From Corallium rubrum (taxonomy: Eukaryota; Cnidaria; Anthozoa; Scleralcyonacea; Coralliidae): a stretch of 64,000 nucleotides of DNA. The position numbers and the translations under genes are program-made. How positions within the stretch are numbered: the first letter of the stretch is position 1; each line of letters opens with the position of its first letter. The notes beneath the pieces are model-generated. The model was not told the origin of the DNA and made no database searches. It was given only the letters and a program-made list of their open reading frames with translations. The stretch covers positions 124,001 through 188,000 of the forward strand of contig OZ035999.1 in NCBI GenBank assembly GCA_964035015.1, in the 5' to 3' direction. Positions 34,457-62,500 of this stretch are shown here, in pieces.

Positions 34457-37400
34457 GGTGGTAGTTGATAGTTACTTCATAAAAAAAATATTTTTCAAAA
34501 ATATTTTTTTTATGAGCCTAGCAGTTACGAAATTTATCACTCTTTTGCCCTCTTAACTTATTTTTTGTTTTATGTAAATATTTCGGCCAAAATTTGCGAT
34601 AATATAGGCGTTGGTTGTATTTTTGTGCATAGTAACCATTTGTTTTTAATCACTTATTTTGGTTGCTATGGGGTTTTTCGTCTTGCATTTTTGGTTTACA
34701 TGCCGAACCCCCCCTTTTCTAGATCAAGAAAAAACCCTCTTTTCATTGGTTGCTGAGTCATGCTCGTCCCATGACCCTGAAAGCAGCAATGACACGGTTT
34801 ATTGTGAGTTCATGTGACATAGTGCTAAACTGCGAAGGTAAACATCTAGTTCGGTCAATTTGAGAGGCTTTTATTGCATTATTGAGTATTAAAAATGGAT
34901 GAAAATAAAACTACAAAGTTTAGATCAATCAGAAGAAGAAAAAGGAAAGGTTTTCGTGGGCTGAGAACCGACGAAATAGGCGAGAGATCGAATGAAAATG
35001 CGAGTGGGTTTGCTGATGACCAACATCCGTCTACCAGTACGAGCATGTCAAATGTTGCCGATTTGCAAGCAAATACGCCGGTTTTGTCTCAGTCAAGGGA
35101 GAATATATCAGAGAAAAAATTGCTAAATTCGTCTTTTGAGAAGCTTGAATCTGACGGAGCAGTTTTAACCCGCACAAAAGCCAAAACTCTCGGTCTTGGA
35201 TCTCCATGTCACACTGAGAGTGCATCTGGTATCAAGTTGCAAGATTCGACTCTGCTAAAAGAATGCATCTCTAGTGCAGCAATTTGTAGTGCTTGTAGAG
35301 ATCCAAAATCTAAACTACAACTGTTTCAAAACAACAGTTTGAGAGAGGGCCTTGCAGAACATTTATTCTTAGAATGTTCTATGTGTGAGGCACAGACCCC
35401 TCTCTTGACCAGCAAGCGTTTGGGTGGTAGAGGAGGAGGAGCCCATGAAGTCAACCGCAGAGCAGTTCTAGCATCTCCCCAGTTGGGGCATGCCGGACTA
35501 TCCCAATTTTGTGCTGGAATGAATTTGCCACCTCCTGTAACAAAGAGGGCTTACAATGAGCATCAAAAACAAATAAAAAACATTGTGGTAGACAATGCAG
35601 AAGTATTGATGAAAGATGCGGCAAAGCGACTGGTTGAGAAAATTGCCATGGAAAGACCGGATGATATTGAGGATGATGGAACTACTGTTATTGCAAATGT
35701 GTCAGTTACAGTTGATGGAACCTGGCAAAAAAGAGGACATTCCTCAAAAATTGGTGTTACTTTTGTAATATCTGTGGACACTGGTGAGGTACTAGATTAC
35801 TGTGTAAAGTCCCTTTTTTGTCATGAGTGTAAAGCCCATTGCAACATGAATGCTGAAAGTGATGAATACAAGTCTTGGAAGGCAAGGCATGAATCAGATT
35901 GCCAAATTAATCATGCAGGATCATCAGAAGGAATGGAAGCTTCTTCAGCCACTGAAATATTTGGAAGAAGTATAACTGAGCGTAATTTGAAATATACTAC
36001 ATTTGTCGGTGATGGAGACAGTAGCTCATATGGTCGAGTAAAGGAGGCTATGTTTCAAAAGTATGGGGATGAGTATATTGTCACAAAGGAAGAGTGTGTT
36101 GGCCATGTCCAAAAAAGACTTGGAAGTGCACTTAGAAAGTATAAGACAGACCTGAAGGGTAAAAAGCTATCGGATGGTAAAGGTGTTGGTGGTCGGGGAA
36201 GATTGACAGATAAAGTCATGGACCAAATGCAGAACTACTATGGGAAAGCGATTCGAGGGAACAAGGGTAATCTTCAGGGAATGAAGAGAAGTATTAGGGC
36301 AATTCAGTGCCACATCATTGAAAATACAAAAGTACCTCTACAAGAACAACATCATTATTGCCCTAAAGATGATACCACTTGGTGCAAATTTTGGAAAGAC
36401 CAGTTAGATGGCACAGACACTTATGACGGAAGTAATCGCTTGCCTGAGGTGTTCATGAAAGAGTTAGCTCCTATTTTTACAAGGCTTTCCAATGACAATC
36501 TACTCTCCAGGTGTTTGAAAGGTATGACACAAAACCAAAATGAGGCTATCAATGGAATGCTCTGGTCCAAATGTCCCAAGACTAAATTTTGTGGGGCACG
36601 AAAAGTAACAATAGCTGTCTGTGAGACCATTGCCCTTTTCAATACAGGTGCTGCTAGTAAAGCTATGGTTATGGACATATTTGGTATAACACCAGGTACC
36701 AATACAATGAAGGCACTAAGATTACAAGATCAGTTGAGAATTAAAGCTGCGTCAAAGAAAGTAAGTGCCAAGTACCAGAAACAAAGACAGAAACTCCGTG
36801 CACAAAAGAAGTCCAAAGCTGACAAGACAGCTTATCAAGCTGGTGGATTTGGCCTGAGCTCTCAACCTGATGAGCCTGTTAAAAAGAAAAGGAAGAAACC
36901 ACCCAAATAATGTGGAGCAAATATGACTGTCACATGAACGATAGAAGCAAACCGGCAAAAACGAGTGATCCAAGTGAGGTAACCCTTGGTCTAGATGCTT
37001 AGTCATTGACTTTTTAGCACAAATGTCCAATATTTCTATAGTAAACATGTCAATAGACAATATTCTAACTATTTTTACCATTAACATCAGATTATGATAG
37101 CTAGTTTTGAAAAGTAAGGCAAAGTTAAGGCGATGAAATTTGTTAACACTTTAACCTGGATTTTCTCAAACTAATGAATTATTCATGAACGAGAATGGTA
37201 ACAATGATAACTCAAAGGGGATTTGATGGATTTTGATGATTTTTGGGCTGATTATCAACCTTATCATAATCTATGCAATGAATGGTCAGTTTTGTATATT
37301 ATGCAGTTTTTCCTTTGTTACCATGGAAACTGGCTATTTTCAGCATTCGGACTCGGCAATTAACTCCAATAAAAATTCCACCATTCATTGCATAGCTTTT

Positions 37401-37657
37401 GACCTAACCAACAGTATTACCAAGTTTGGTGTTGATATCTATTTTTCCCTTTGAGTTATCACTGTAAGCAGTGAGTACGCCATTTATGTTTATTCATTGT
37501 TTCCATGGCAACCAAGGCCCATCCTGTGGTTCGACAAAGCTTAATATATGTGGCATGCCTTGCACTAACTTTGTGCCAAGTTTCAATGTGGTTGGTCTGA
37601 TATTTTTAAAAATAGAGCCTAAAAAGTGTTTTAGTTGATTAAGTATCAACTACCACC
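34457..37657 (+). mobile_element. 3201-bp autonomous DNA transposon, Kolobok/Mutator-like, TTAA target
   Basis: The terminal inverted repeat GGTGGTAGTTGATA is perfect over 14 bp at both ends, with weaker similarity beyond. TTAA occurs at 34453-34456 and 37658-37661, while genes A and B have it once at this point, so TTAA is the target duplication. CTTAAG would also fit, since it is palindromic. It carries one long plus-strand ORF (34895-36910), opposite to gene C. A left subterminal hairpin lies at 34479-34515 (CATAAAAAAAATATTTTT..). TTAA duplication plus a DDE transposase with a CxxH motif suggests Kolobok. piggyBac also uses TTAA, but the protein does not look like it. Confidence 0.85.
34895..36910 (+). 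CDS. Transposase (DDE with CxxH motif), Kolobok/Mutator-like
   Basis: 671 residues, uninterrupted ATG to TAA. Features in order: basic N-terminus; a possible zinc finger with CSAC at 131-134 and CSMC at 161-164; DGTWQKRG with a likely catalytic Asp 274; a Cys/His cluster (FCHECKAHC, residues 309-316, plus H332, C336, H340); GDGDS with a likely second Asp at 373 or 375; CVGH at 401-404, the C(2)H motif known from Mutator, hAT and Kolobok transposases; NQNEAINGMLW with a likely catalytic Glu 550; a basic C-terminus with KKKRKK at 663-668, a possible nuclear signal. All expected catalytic parts are present, so it may be active. The family assignment rests on these motifs and the TTAA duplication, not on a search. 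Confidence 0.8.
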   Translation: MDENKTTKFRSIRRRKRKGFRGLRTDEIGERSNENASGFADDQHPSTSTSMSNVADLQANTPVLSQSRENISEKKLLNSSFEKLESDGAVLTRTKAKTLGLGSPCHTESASGIKLQDSTLLKECISSAAICSACRDPKSKLQLFQNNSLREGLAEHLFLECSMCEAQTPLLTSKRLGGRGGGAHEVNRRAVLASPQLGHAGLSQFCAGMNLPPPVTKRAYNEHQKQIKNIVVDNAEVLMKDAAKRLVEKIAMERPDDIEDDGTTVIANVSVTVDGTWQKRGHSSKIGVTFVISVDTGEVLDYCVKSLFCHECKAHCNMNAESDEYKSWKARHESDCQINHAGSSEGMEASSATEIFGRSITERNLKYTTFVGDGDSSSYGRVKEAMFQKYGDEYIVTKEECVGHVQKRLGSALRKYKTDLKGKKLSDGKGVGGRGRLTDKVMDQMQNYYGKAIRGNKGNLQGMKRSIRAIQCHIIENTKVPLQEQHHYCPKDDTTWCKFWKDQLDGTDTYDGSNRLPEVFMKELAPIFTRLSNDNLLSRCLKGMTQNQNEAINGMLWSKCPKTKFCGARKVTIAVCETIALFNTGAASKAMVMDIFGITPGTNTMKALRLQDQLRIKAASKKVSAKYQKQRQKLRAQKKSKADKTAYQAGGFGLSSQPDEPVKKKRKKPPK

Positions 37658-38184
37658 TTAAGGGTCTTGTTCTCATGTTTCTTGCAGTAAAGTTTTGCTC
37701 TGATCTTCGCTTGGTTCTCAGGTTGACTCAACTCGTTTATTGATAGCACAGCGTGTTTCTTCTTGCTGTGTCTGTACCATGTTTCATGAGCTTCGGAACA
37801 TTTTTCGCACATGAACACGTCACATGTTGTACATCGACTAACGCCTGGCTCTTGGCAACGAGAACATTGCGAAACCTTTGCTTGTCGTTGAATCGCCATC
37901 ACATCTAACATATTTCGGATAAAATGACTGGTCGCCATTCCTGCTACTTCATCTTTTGATTTCAGATTAAATTCTGACCGACATGTTGGACAGTTGAATA
38001 CTTCAATCTCTTTACCAACTGCTTCCTGACGATGGCGTTTTACAAACTTCTCTAAACAGACTTTACAGAAAGAGTGAAAACAAGGCAATGTTCGAGGTTC
38101 GTTGAAAGTTTCTAAGCAGATTGGACATGTCAGTAAGGATTCCAGTTCATCAACTGGAACGGCGTCGGTTGAAGAAGTAGCCAT

Positions 38185-38540
38185 TGTAGACAACGTTTTC
38201 TTCAAAAAGTGTAGTAGTTTCTTGTGTTTATACTCAGTTTATAGTTAAACTGCAATGCCGAAGGGAAAGCGAAAGTGCTGTAAATCGTTTTCTCGCAAAG
38301 TCGTTTTGTCTGATTCTGAATTCTCAGTAAATGGTAATACGATTCTTGGTAAACTATCAAATACCTGCTGTGATTGGTTTTCTATTTACATATCCCTCTT
38401 TATATTTGCATCTTTTTAACTACACTCAGCCTGGAGTACAATATATATAGAACATCGCTTGCTTTTGCCAAGGAGCAAAATAGCCGAAACTGACGTGAAT
38501 TTCTTACATAACGAATTAAATCATATTACATCATGGTGAC
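38185..38540 (-). promoter_or_regulatory. Upstream region of gene C
   Basis: Matches the region upstream of gene A, including the CCAAT-box segment (inverted ATTGG near 38367) and the TATATATA run near 38440. It is uninterrupted here. End of homology at about 38540 marks the right border of the tandem array. Confidence 0.4.
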
Positions 38541-39342
38541 ACATGAAAAGTATTTTACTGTTGCGTTTACAATTTTTGATTAATTGTAGCATTTTCAAAA
38601 TGATAAATTCCTTGGAAAACCACGTGGTGAAAGTGTTGGGCTATTGTGATGTCACTAGCATTTCCGAGCCAACGATTACAAATAGCTTAAAGGGCCTTTG
38701 GTTCCGTTTGCAAACTGTTGAAACGAGAGAGGCGGCAGATTGGTCTGTATGAATAATATAGAAAATTGATACTGCTTTAGTTGTGGAAATGTATGAAAAA
38801 TCAGAGTGTTGGGTAGGCAACGAGTGTTTTGAACAAGTGAAAAGGTGAACAAGTGAAAACTGCCGAGGTTTTTAGTAAGGAAAAGTGACGCTTTGGGCGG
38901 ACTAGCGGAGCCCTTCGTCAGAGTAAAATCGGCTGAATCAGTAAAATGAAGGGCTTCGCCCGAAACTTCTCAGCAGTTTACCATCTGTTCACTTTGCTAT
39001 GTAATGCATAACCTGATGCAAACACTCATGTAAGTTTGGGAGAATTCGAACTTTCGAAGGTGCCTTTCACCTCTGCGACCCCCTCACCTCTGCGGTACAT
39101 GATCAGGTCAGTTTTCTGATTAAACTTTCTCCTTGGCCGCATGTGAGAAGAGTGCTTCCAGTTTGACTTTACCAAACACCGTAGGTAATTTCCTCCGGGC
39201 ACTCCGGTTTCCTCCTGTAGAAACACTGGACCAACAAGGGATGGCCCTTACTGGACCTCTAGGGAGAACAGTCAGATATAACTGATAGAGCTATCCAGTA
39301 TAAATAAGATTAGTTTAGCTATGTGAGCATAGGCAGCCATTT
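38541..39342. other. Spacer between the TRIM-TLDc array and DHX16
   Basis: No gene seen. At 38885-38990 two hammerhead-like cores (GACGAAGGGCTCCGC on the minus strand, GAAGGGCTTCGCCCGAAAC on the plus strand) face each other. A SINE copy occupies about 39052-39330. Confidence 0.55.
39052..39330 (+). mobile_element. SINE-like repeat, copy 1
   Basis: Shares a body (TTGGCCGCATGTGAGAAGAG, TCCGGTTTCCTCCTGTAG, AGGGATGGCCCTTACTGGAC, CTCTAGGGAGAACAGT) with 46075-46311 and 60309-60604. All copies end in ATAAGATTAGTTTAG-type sequence. The tRNA-like head is clearest in copy 2. Confidence 0.55.
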
Positions 39343-39348
39343 TTTTAT
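39343..39348 (-). terminator. Possible polyadenylation signal of DHX16
   Basis: AATAAA on the minus strand, about 60 bases downstream of the DHX16 stop codon. Confidence 0.35.
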
Positions 39349-39409
39349 TTCTGAATTACGAGTATTTTTACATCAATTGCGCATGCAATGAAAGCTGAGC
39401 AGTTTTTCG

Positions 39410-55865
<16,456 letters not shown>

Positions 55866-56086
55866 TTTATAATATTTAACAAACAACAACAACAATATTT
55901 GGAATATAAGCTGCTTCACGAAGACGCATATTGGACATACAAGGACTAGTCCCAGGCCCCCTTTGGCATTCAATATGGCCGACCTTGAAGATGCTTAGCT
56001 TTGTGCTTGCTATGAAAATTCTTTTTAGGCCTTTTTACAACCGATATTTTTATCCATAATATTTATACAAACATACTAGGACAAGT
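55866..56086. promoter_or_regulatory. Probable bidirectional promoter of DHX16 and EDEM2
   Basis: 221 bp separate the two start codons, which point away from each other. The short spacing implies overlapping or abutting 5' UTRs and a shared promoter. GGCCGACCTTGAAGATGC near 55976-55994 and CCCAGGCCCCCTTTGG near 55950 are the only GC-rich words in AT-rich DNA. No clear TATA box. Inference from layout. Confidence 0.5.
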
Positions 56087-59000
56087 ATGGATATTATTAG
56101 GACTTTGTTTTGCCTTATTGCTGTATTTAAACCTTTTGTTAAGCCAATGACTGAGAGTGAAAGATTATCATATAGGTAGAGATTTACAGATTTTTTTTGA
56201 TTAACTTTTTTAGCAAATCAAACACGCATTACTGGTAATAAAATAAAGTTTGTATTATTACATAACACCTAAAACAAGATTAATATTAATTTTGATTTAT
56301 AGTACTATTTAATAAGTAATATATTTGGGGGTTTTTTTATTATAAATTAAATATGTTATTTTTTATTTTGTTGTTTAGAGAAAGAGCAAGGTCGATGTTC
56401 TATCATGGATATGACAGCTACATGAAGTACGCTTACCCTTTTGATGAACTCAAGCCTCTTTCGTGCTCAGGACATGACACATGGGGAAGGTAATACCATT
56501 GTATATTTAAGAAATATAGAAAATGGCTGCCCATGTTTATATACTGTAGCCTGATGCAAACACGAGAGTGAGTTGGGCAAATACAAAAGTTCAATGTGAA
56601 ATTGGTCTATACATGCGCAAAATTGCTTGTTCCATACTTGTAAGCCCCAAAAAAATACCTGGGTTTCTGGTTTCCTGACCCTACCTAGTTTTTTGCTACC
56701 AAAATGCCGACCCTAATCTTTTTATTGAATTTTTAAGGAGCATGGGCCGAGTTGCAGCATGATTTGCATCTTGGGATAGCAAGCGTGGCGTCAGAACCTA
56801 GTAATGTGCTCAAAATTAGCTTTAATAAGATGCTAGGCAGCATAATTGACGTTTGGCGTTGGAAAGAATACTATTGTTATTCAGGAGGCACTAAATTAAA
56901 AATAAAAATCTGACCTACCCTACCTAAGTTTTTGTGAAGAGAAATAGGAAACCCAGGTTGGTTTGGTTTTTTTCCTAAACAAGTTGGTACAAGCTCGTTC
57001 CAACAAGTTATCATCAGAATGCATTCACACTGGTTGTTCCCAGTCTGTTAACAAGTCTGTAACACTGGTTGTTGGCAACTTGTAACAAGGTGGAGGCCTC
57101 TAATGAACTTGTAACAAGGGGCCATCTTTAACTAGCTCAGGCAGGAATGGGCTAAGGGGAGGGGTGGTGTTAACATTAAACATGACTAATTAAATCCTGC
57201 ATTAATTTCTGTTTGTTAATTTTTTTACTCTAGTTACTCATTAACCTTGATTGATGCTCTTGATACACTTTTGGTAAGCTTTATCATAATTATTACTGTA
57301 TACTGTAATTAATTATATTATAATATATAATGTATTATAATATATTGTAATATTTTATAATATATTTATAAGTAATACATGTAATATAATATATCATAAT
57401 ATTGTATATTATAGGTAATGGGTAATAAAACTGAGTTTGCTCGAGTGGTGGAGATACTTATTGATACACTAGACTTTGATTGCGATATCAATGTTTCTGT
57501 TTTTGAAACCAACATTAGAGGTATGTTAATTTTTTTATATTCTTTGAATACTGTATTAAGCTATGAATATTAGTACATTATGGTACAGTAGACAACAGTA
57601 CGGTACAGTACAGTACAGTACAGTACAGTACAGTACAGTACAGTACAGTACAGTGCAACACAGTACAGTACAACACAGTACAGTACAACAGTACCAGTAC
57701 AGTACCAGTACAGTACAGTACAGTACAGTACAATACCAGTGTACAGTACAGTACAGTACAGTACAGTACAGTACAGTACAGTACAGTACAGTACAGTACA
57801 GTACAGTACAGTACAGTACAGTGCAACACAGTACAGTACAACACAGTACAGTACAACACCAGTACAGTACAGTATAGTACAGTACCAGTACAGTACCAGT
57901 ACAGTACCAGTACAGTACCAGTACAGTACCAGTACAGTACAGTACAATACCAGTGTACAGTACAGTACAGTACAGTACAGTACAGTACAGTACAGTACTG
58001 TTTACAGTACAGTACAGAACAGTACAATACAGTACAATACAGTACAGTACAGTGCAGTGCAGTACAGTACAGTACAGTACAGTACAGTACAGTACAGTAC
58101 AAGTACCAATATAGTACAAAATATATTACGATTCCATAAAATTACTTGTCTTTTTCATTAGTTATTGGTGGATTATTATCAGCTCATCTTATGTCAGCAC
58201 ATGCTGGTATTAAACTTGAAGAAGGATGGCCTTGCCAGGGACCATTACTCTGGCTAGCAGTGGACGCAGCAGAGCGCCTTTTACCAGGTTTGCTATAATT
58301 AGAAAACGTTATACAACAGCTGAAGAAATTGAACAATACACAATAATAGAACCACATGTAAAAAGATGGTGAACTTAATGACTATTATTAACTCATTCCT
58401 GTCCGATGGCTTCCCCAGAGGTGAATAAAATCGTCTGGCGTTAGCCAGAATAAAATACTAAAGATCAATTCGGACAGGAAAGAGTTAGAGAGAATTTGTT
58501 TATAACTCATAATTTCCTGTCCAAGGGCTTCCCCAGAGGTGAATAAAATCATCTGGCATTAGGCAGAATAAAATACTAAAGATCAATTCGGAGAGGAAAG
58601 AGTTATTAATGATTTCTGTAAGATTACCTTGATGCCCCAAATTTCCTTGGTTAGATTGAGATGAATATCTTGTGAACTTACGGTTATCAGGCTTAACCAG
58701 AAAGCCCATTGTTTTTTATGGCAAGTGGTGATTGATTTCTTTAAAAATAACAGTTGAGACTGTAATAAATGAATTTTCTTTCAACCAGCATTTAATACTC
58801 CAACTGGTATGCCTTATGGTACAGTCAACCTTCAATATGGTGTTCCTGATGGTGAAACACCAGTCACATGCACAGCTGGAGTTGGTACATATATTATTGA
58901 ATTTGGAACAATATCCAAACTAACAGGTTGGTTATTTTAAGGCACTAAAGGCCGATTTAGACAGCATAACCTTTACCTACAACTGTCGTACGCAACCTGC

Positions 59001-59497
59001 TCGCGTCATACCTACAACACAAACGATTTACACGATGCAATTTGTGTTGTAGGTATGGCGCGAGCAGATTGCATGCAACAGTTGTAGGCAAAAATTTTGC
59101 TGTCTAAATCGGCCTTTAGAAAGTGTTTTTTTGTATGTGTACTGAGCTACTAAATAAATATATTCTTCTATTGCATGTATATTATAGCTAGAAAAGCCTG
59201 GTAATTATTTCTTTCTTATTTAAGTTATTATACTGAGACCTAAATGCATGCATTTCAGGTGATCCAAGGTTTGAAATGGCTGCTTTAAAAGCTTTGGATG
59301 GGTTATGGAAAGCTAGATCAAGCATTGGATTAGTAAGTATACACTACACTTACAGTTTGCACACAGAGATAATTTAATGAGTTACACATCTTGCACAACA
59401 AAAGTGAACTACTTGAGTGGGATTTGAACCAGTGATTTGAGAGGCCTCGGGAATCCACTTTACTGCTCTAAGATCTATGGTAACCACATATGCTTTT

Positions 59498-59528
<31 letters not shown>

Positions 59529-62500
59529 TGTCTGTTCGTCGTCCGTCCGTCCGTCCGTCGGTCCGTCCGTCCGTCTGTCTGTTTGTTTGTTTGTCTGTCC
59601 GTCTGTATACATGCATAATTGCATATTCCAGTTTTCATTAATATTTTGTTAAATGTAAGTGTTTAATCATGGACAGGTTGGTAATCATATTGATGTTCGA
59701 AGTGCAAAATGGACAGCTGAAGATGCTGGCATTGGTCCAGGTGTTGATAGTTACTTCGAATACTTACTCAAAGGAGCCATACTTTTTGAATCATCTTCAT
59801 TAATGAAGATGTTTGAAGGTAACTGTAAGCAACCTCGGTCCCAGGGCGTCGGTGACAAGATGCGGTGAGACGAGAGAACGCCTTGGCAAAGGCTGGAGGT
59901 CACGTGATAAAATATTGACAATTTTTCCGCCGGTTGAAAACATTGAGTGCGGCAAGCGAACTATGAAAAACAAAGCATTTTACTCTTATTGAGTCTTTGG
60001 TGTTTTCAGTGCGGTGAACTCACTGGAAAATCTTCTAAATGTTTCGAAAATTTCTTAATGTGCTCCCGCCAAAATGCAGTCTTTCTCAGGGCGTTCTCTC
60101 CTCTGGTGGGGATTTTTATTGCTGCAACCCCACCCCTGTGCTCTACTTTATCCGTTATAGCCTAATCTCTCCCCGTTCTCAAAGTTAGATCACTGAGTGG
60201 CCAATAGACTAAGAAAAAGTAATATTTAAAACATGAGCAGTAGTGTTTTATCAGATTTAAAACACGAGGCGATAGCCGAGTGTTTTGGATCTGATAAAAC
60301 ACGTACACATGGGGTGTTGGTGCCTTTCACCTCTGCGACCTGGGTTCAATTCCTGCTCTCAGCAGTTATCTGATTAAAATTTCACCTTGGCCGCATGTGA
60401 GAAGAGTGCTTCCAGTTTGACTCTACCAAACATTGCAGGTTTCCTCCGGGTACTCCGGTTTCCTCCTGTAGAAACACTGGACCAATGAGGGATGGCCCTT
60501 ACTGGACCTCTAGGGAGAACAGTTAGCTATTAACTGATAGAGCTATCTAAACTAAACTAAACTAATCTTATTTATACTAGTTTAGTTTAGTTTAGTTTAG
60601 TTTAGTTTAGCGAATGTTTTAAATAGCTTCAAAAACGACCCATTTGGTAAGTTCATTGGCGTAGTAAGTTTGAAAAATAACGTTGTCTAAGCCGAGAAAA
60701 TCAAAGCTAAAGTTTATGTAAATCAGGAGGTTTCTTTATCACATATAAAACCACGAACATGGTTTTACTGTTTTCCTTTGTTTTTCTCATGAATTTTGTT
60801 TTTTTGAAGTTTAGTTATTTTGTTCAAATATTTAAGAGATATATGCAAAAGTTCTCAAGTTCAACAAAATAGACGACTGGTACATATGGGCTAATATGTT
60901 CAAAGGCAAGTTCACTATGACAACGTTTCACTCACTAGATGCTTATTGGCCAGGATTACAGGTGAGAAAAAAGATATGAGCTATTCAACGTATTGTGGTG
61001 GTGTATTCCGTGTTTAGTAGCTAGTGTTTAGTCACTTTAGTGTATTGTGAATAGTTTGTTGTTTGCCTTATCCCTAATCGTAAAATGAAAATTTTAGGTA
61101 AATTGGAAAAAACAGGAAACGCGGTCGCTAATCGCATTGTTAAAAGAATGTCACACTATATCGCTTTCGTTCTAACACGTACATTCATTGATTTGCCTGA
61201 ACAATGATCAACACGCTTTTGGAATAAGTATTTTATACGCCTACATATAACTCAAGCAGTGCCAAGTACAGTTGATTTCTGCATATACAAACTTATAGCC
61301 AAGACCCCGTTTACGCGATGCCGGTGCAATTTGAAAACGGAACAAAATCATGCCGGTTGCAAATACAGCATATAACATTTCATGTTGTTATATAGCTAGA
61401 GTTTTGCTGGATACAACGATGACTGTCATTGGTTGGTTTGTGATCACCGATGACCTTAGCTAAATTTCAATGTCTACCGAGCAGGCAATAATTGAAAACT
61501 TAAAACAAGCACTCGCTCTGTCTTTTCGTCCATGGAGAGCTTGTCGTTTGAGCGAGAATGTCGAGGTGCGTGGTTTTATTTACGCGATGCTGAACTACTA
61601 AATTGAGAATGTTGTTACAACTTGTACCGTAGCGCAGTATAGATACATGCACGCTAAGCGTGCCTATTTTATGTTGTTGAAATGTAGTAAGGTTAGATAT
61701 GCCGAAACAGAGAACGGAGGGCTTCGCTCAAAACGTTAGACTCCCACGTTCTCCGTTTCGGCAGTATATCTAACCTTACTATATTTCGATTGTTGTTTCT
61801 ACACTGCCTATTTTGTTGTTTTTTTGTTCAGACATTACGTGGAGATATTGGTATGGCATCTAGGACATTGACAAGATATCACAGTGTGTGGAAGAAATTT
61901 GGTTTCACACCAGAATTCTTTTTACTTTCGTCTGGCTTGCCTGTAAAAGGAAGAGAATCCTATCCTCTTCGTCCAGGTAAGCCAATTTTAATATTCTCAA
62001 GCAATAATACGATGCTGAAATCTCAGGAACTTAGAAATCTGTCTTAACCGTTTGCTAGATGCCTAGGATGTCTGAGGCTTCTCCCTTTGATAAGTAAAAT
62101 ATGGTGTTAGACAGAGAAGAAGAAAGGGGCTGTTTTTGACCAACTCAGCCAGGAATAGGTTAATCACTTTTTTAACCCATTGCTGCCTAGGATGTCTGAG
62201 TGTTAGAGTAAAACAATATTATTAACGGCCCCTTATGAAATGAAAAATTCGTTGGCATTTTTGTTTTTTTATTGTACAGAGGAGCATGGCAGGAGCACTC
62301 ACTGAAAATTTCAAGAGAATCTGATGCGTAGTTTTCGCGCTATTAACTCTCAAAGTTTGCCATGGCTAGATCGTTCTTGGAGAAAAACTGGGCTTTCGGA
62401 AACGATGCTTATGACGTACGCAGATGGACAACTATGCATAAGAACAATAGATTTCACTTATTAATGATCCATCTGCGTACGTCATAAGGCATTGTTACCA

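Larger units (their letters stand above)
30887..38184 (-). pseudogene. TRIM-TLDc gene C, first exon split by a DNA transposon
   Basis: Exons: 38184-37662 and 34456-33842 (one exon, interrupted), 33361-33110, 31206-30887. RING and first B-box are on the right of the insert; half of the second B-box, the coiled coil and both TLDc exons are on its left. Reading into the transposon from the N-terminal part gives VVVDT and a stop, so the present locus should encode only about 180 residues with RING and one B-box. Apart from the insert I see no lesion. The two half-exons, with a single TTAA between them, keep the frame (1138 bp plus 252 and 320 gives 569 residues). This suggests a recent, possibly polymorphic insertion. 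Small differences from A: two extra residues after the first B-box and a two-residue insertion before the first splice donor. Confidence 0.85.
30498..38540. repeat. Tandem segmental unit 4 (carries broken gene C)
   Basis: Fourth copy, colinear with unit 1 from 30498 up to the region upstream of the TRIM ATG. It diverges at about 38540, so the 3-kb intergenic block is absent and this is the right edge of the tandem array. It holds a 3201-bp transposon at 34457-37657. Confidence 0.85.

Noticed and set aside
34457..37657. piggyBac element, because of the TTAA target
   Set aside because: The transposase shows DGTWQKRG and CVGH motifs rather than a piggyBac-like layout, and the GGTGGTAG termini differ from the CCC-type ends usual in piggyBac.
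57556..58161. Tyr/Cys/Thr-rich and Gln/Tyr/Ser-rich open frames up to 187 codons
   Set aside because: Products of the CAGTA pentanucleotide array in EDEM2 intron 4, present in many frames at once.
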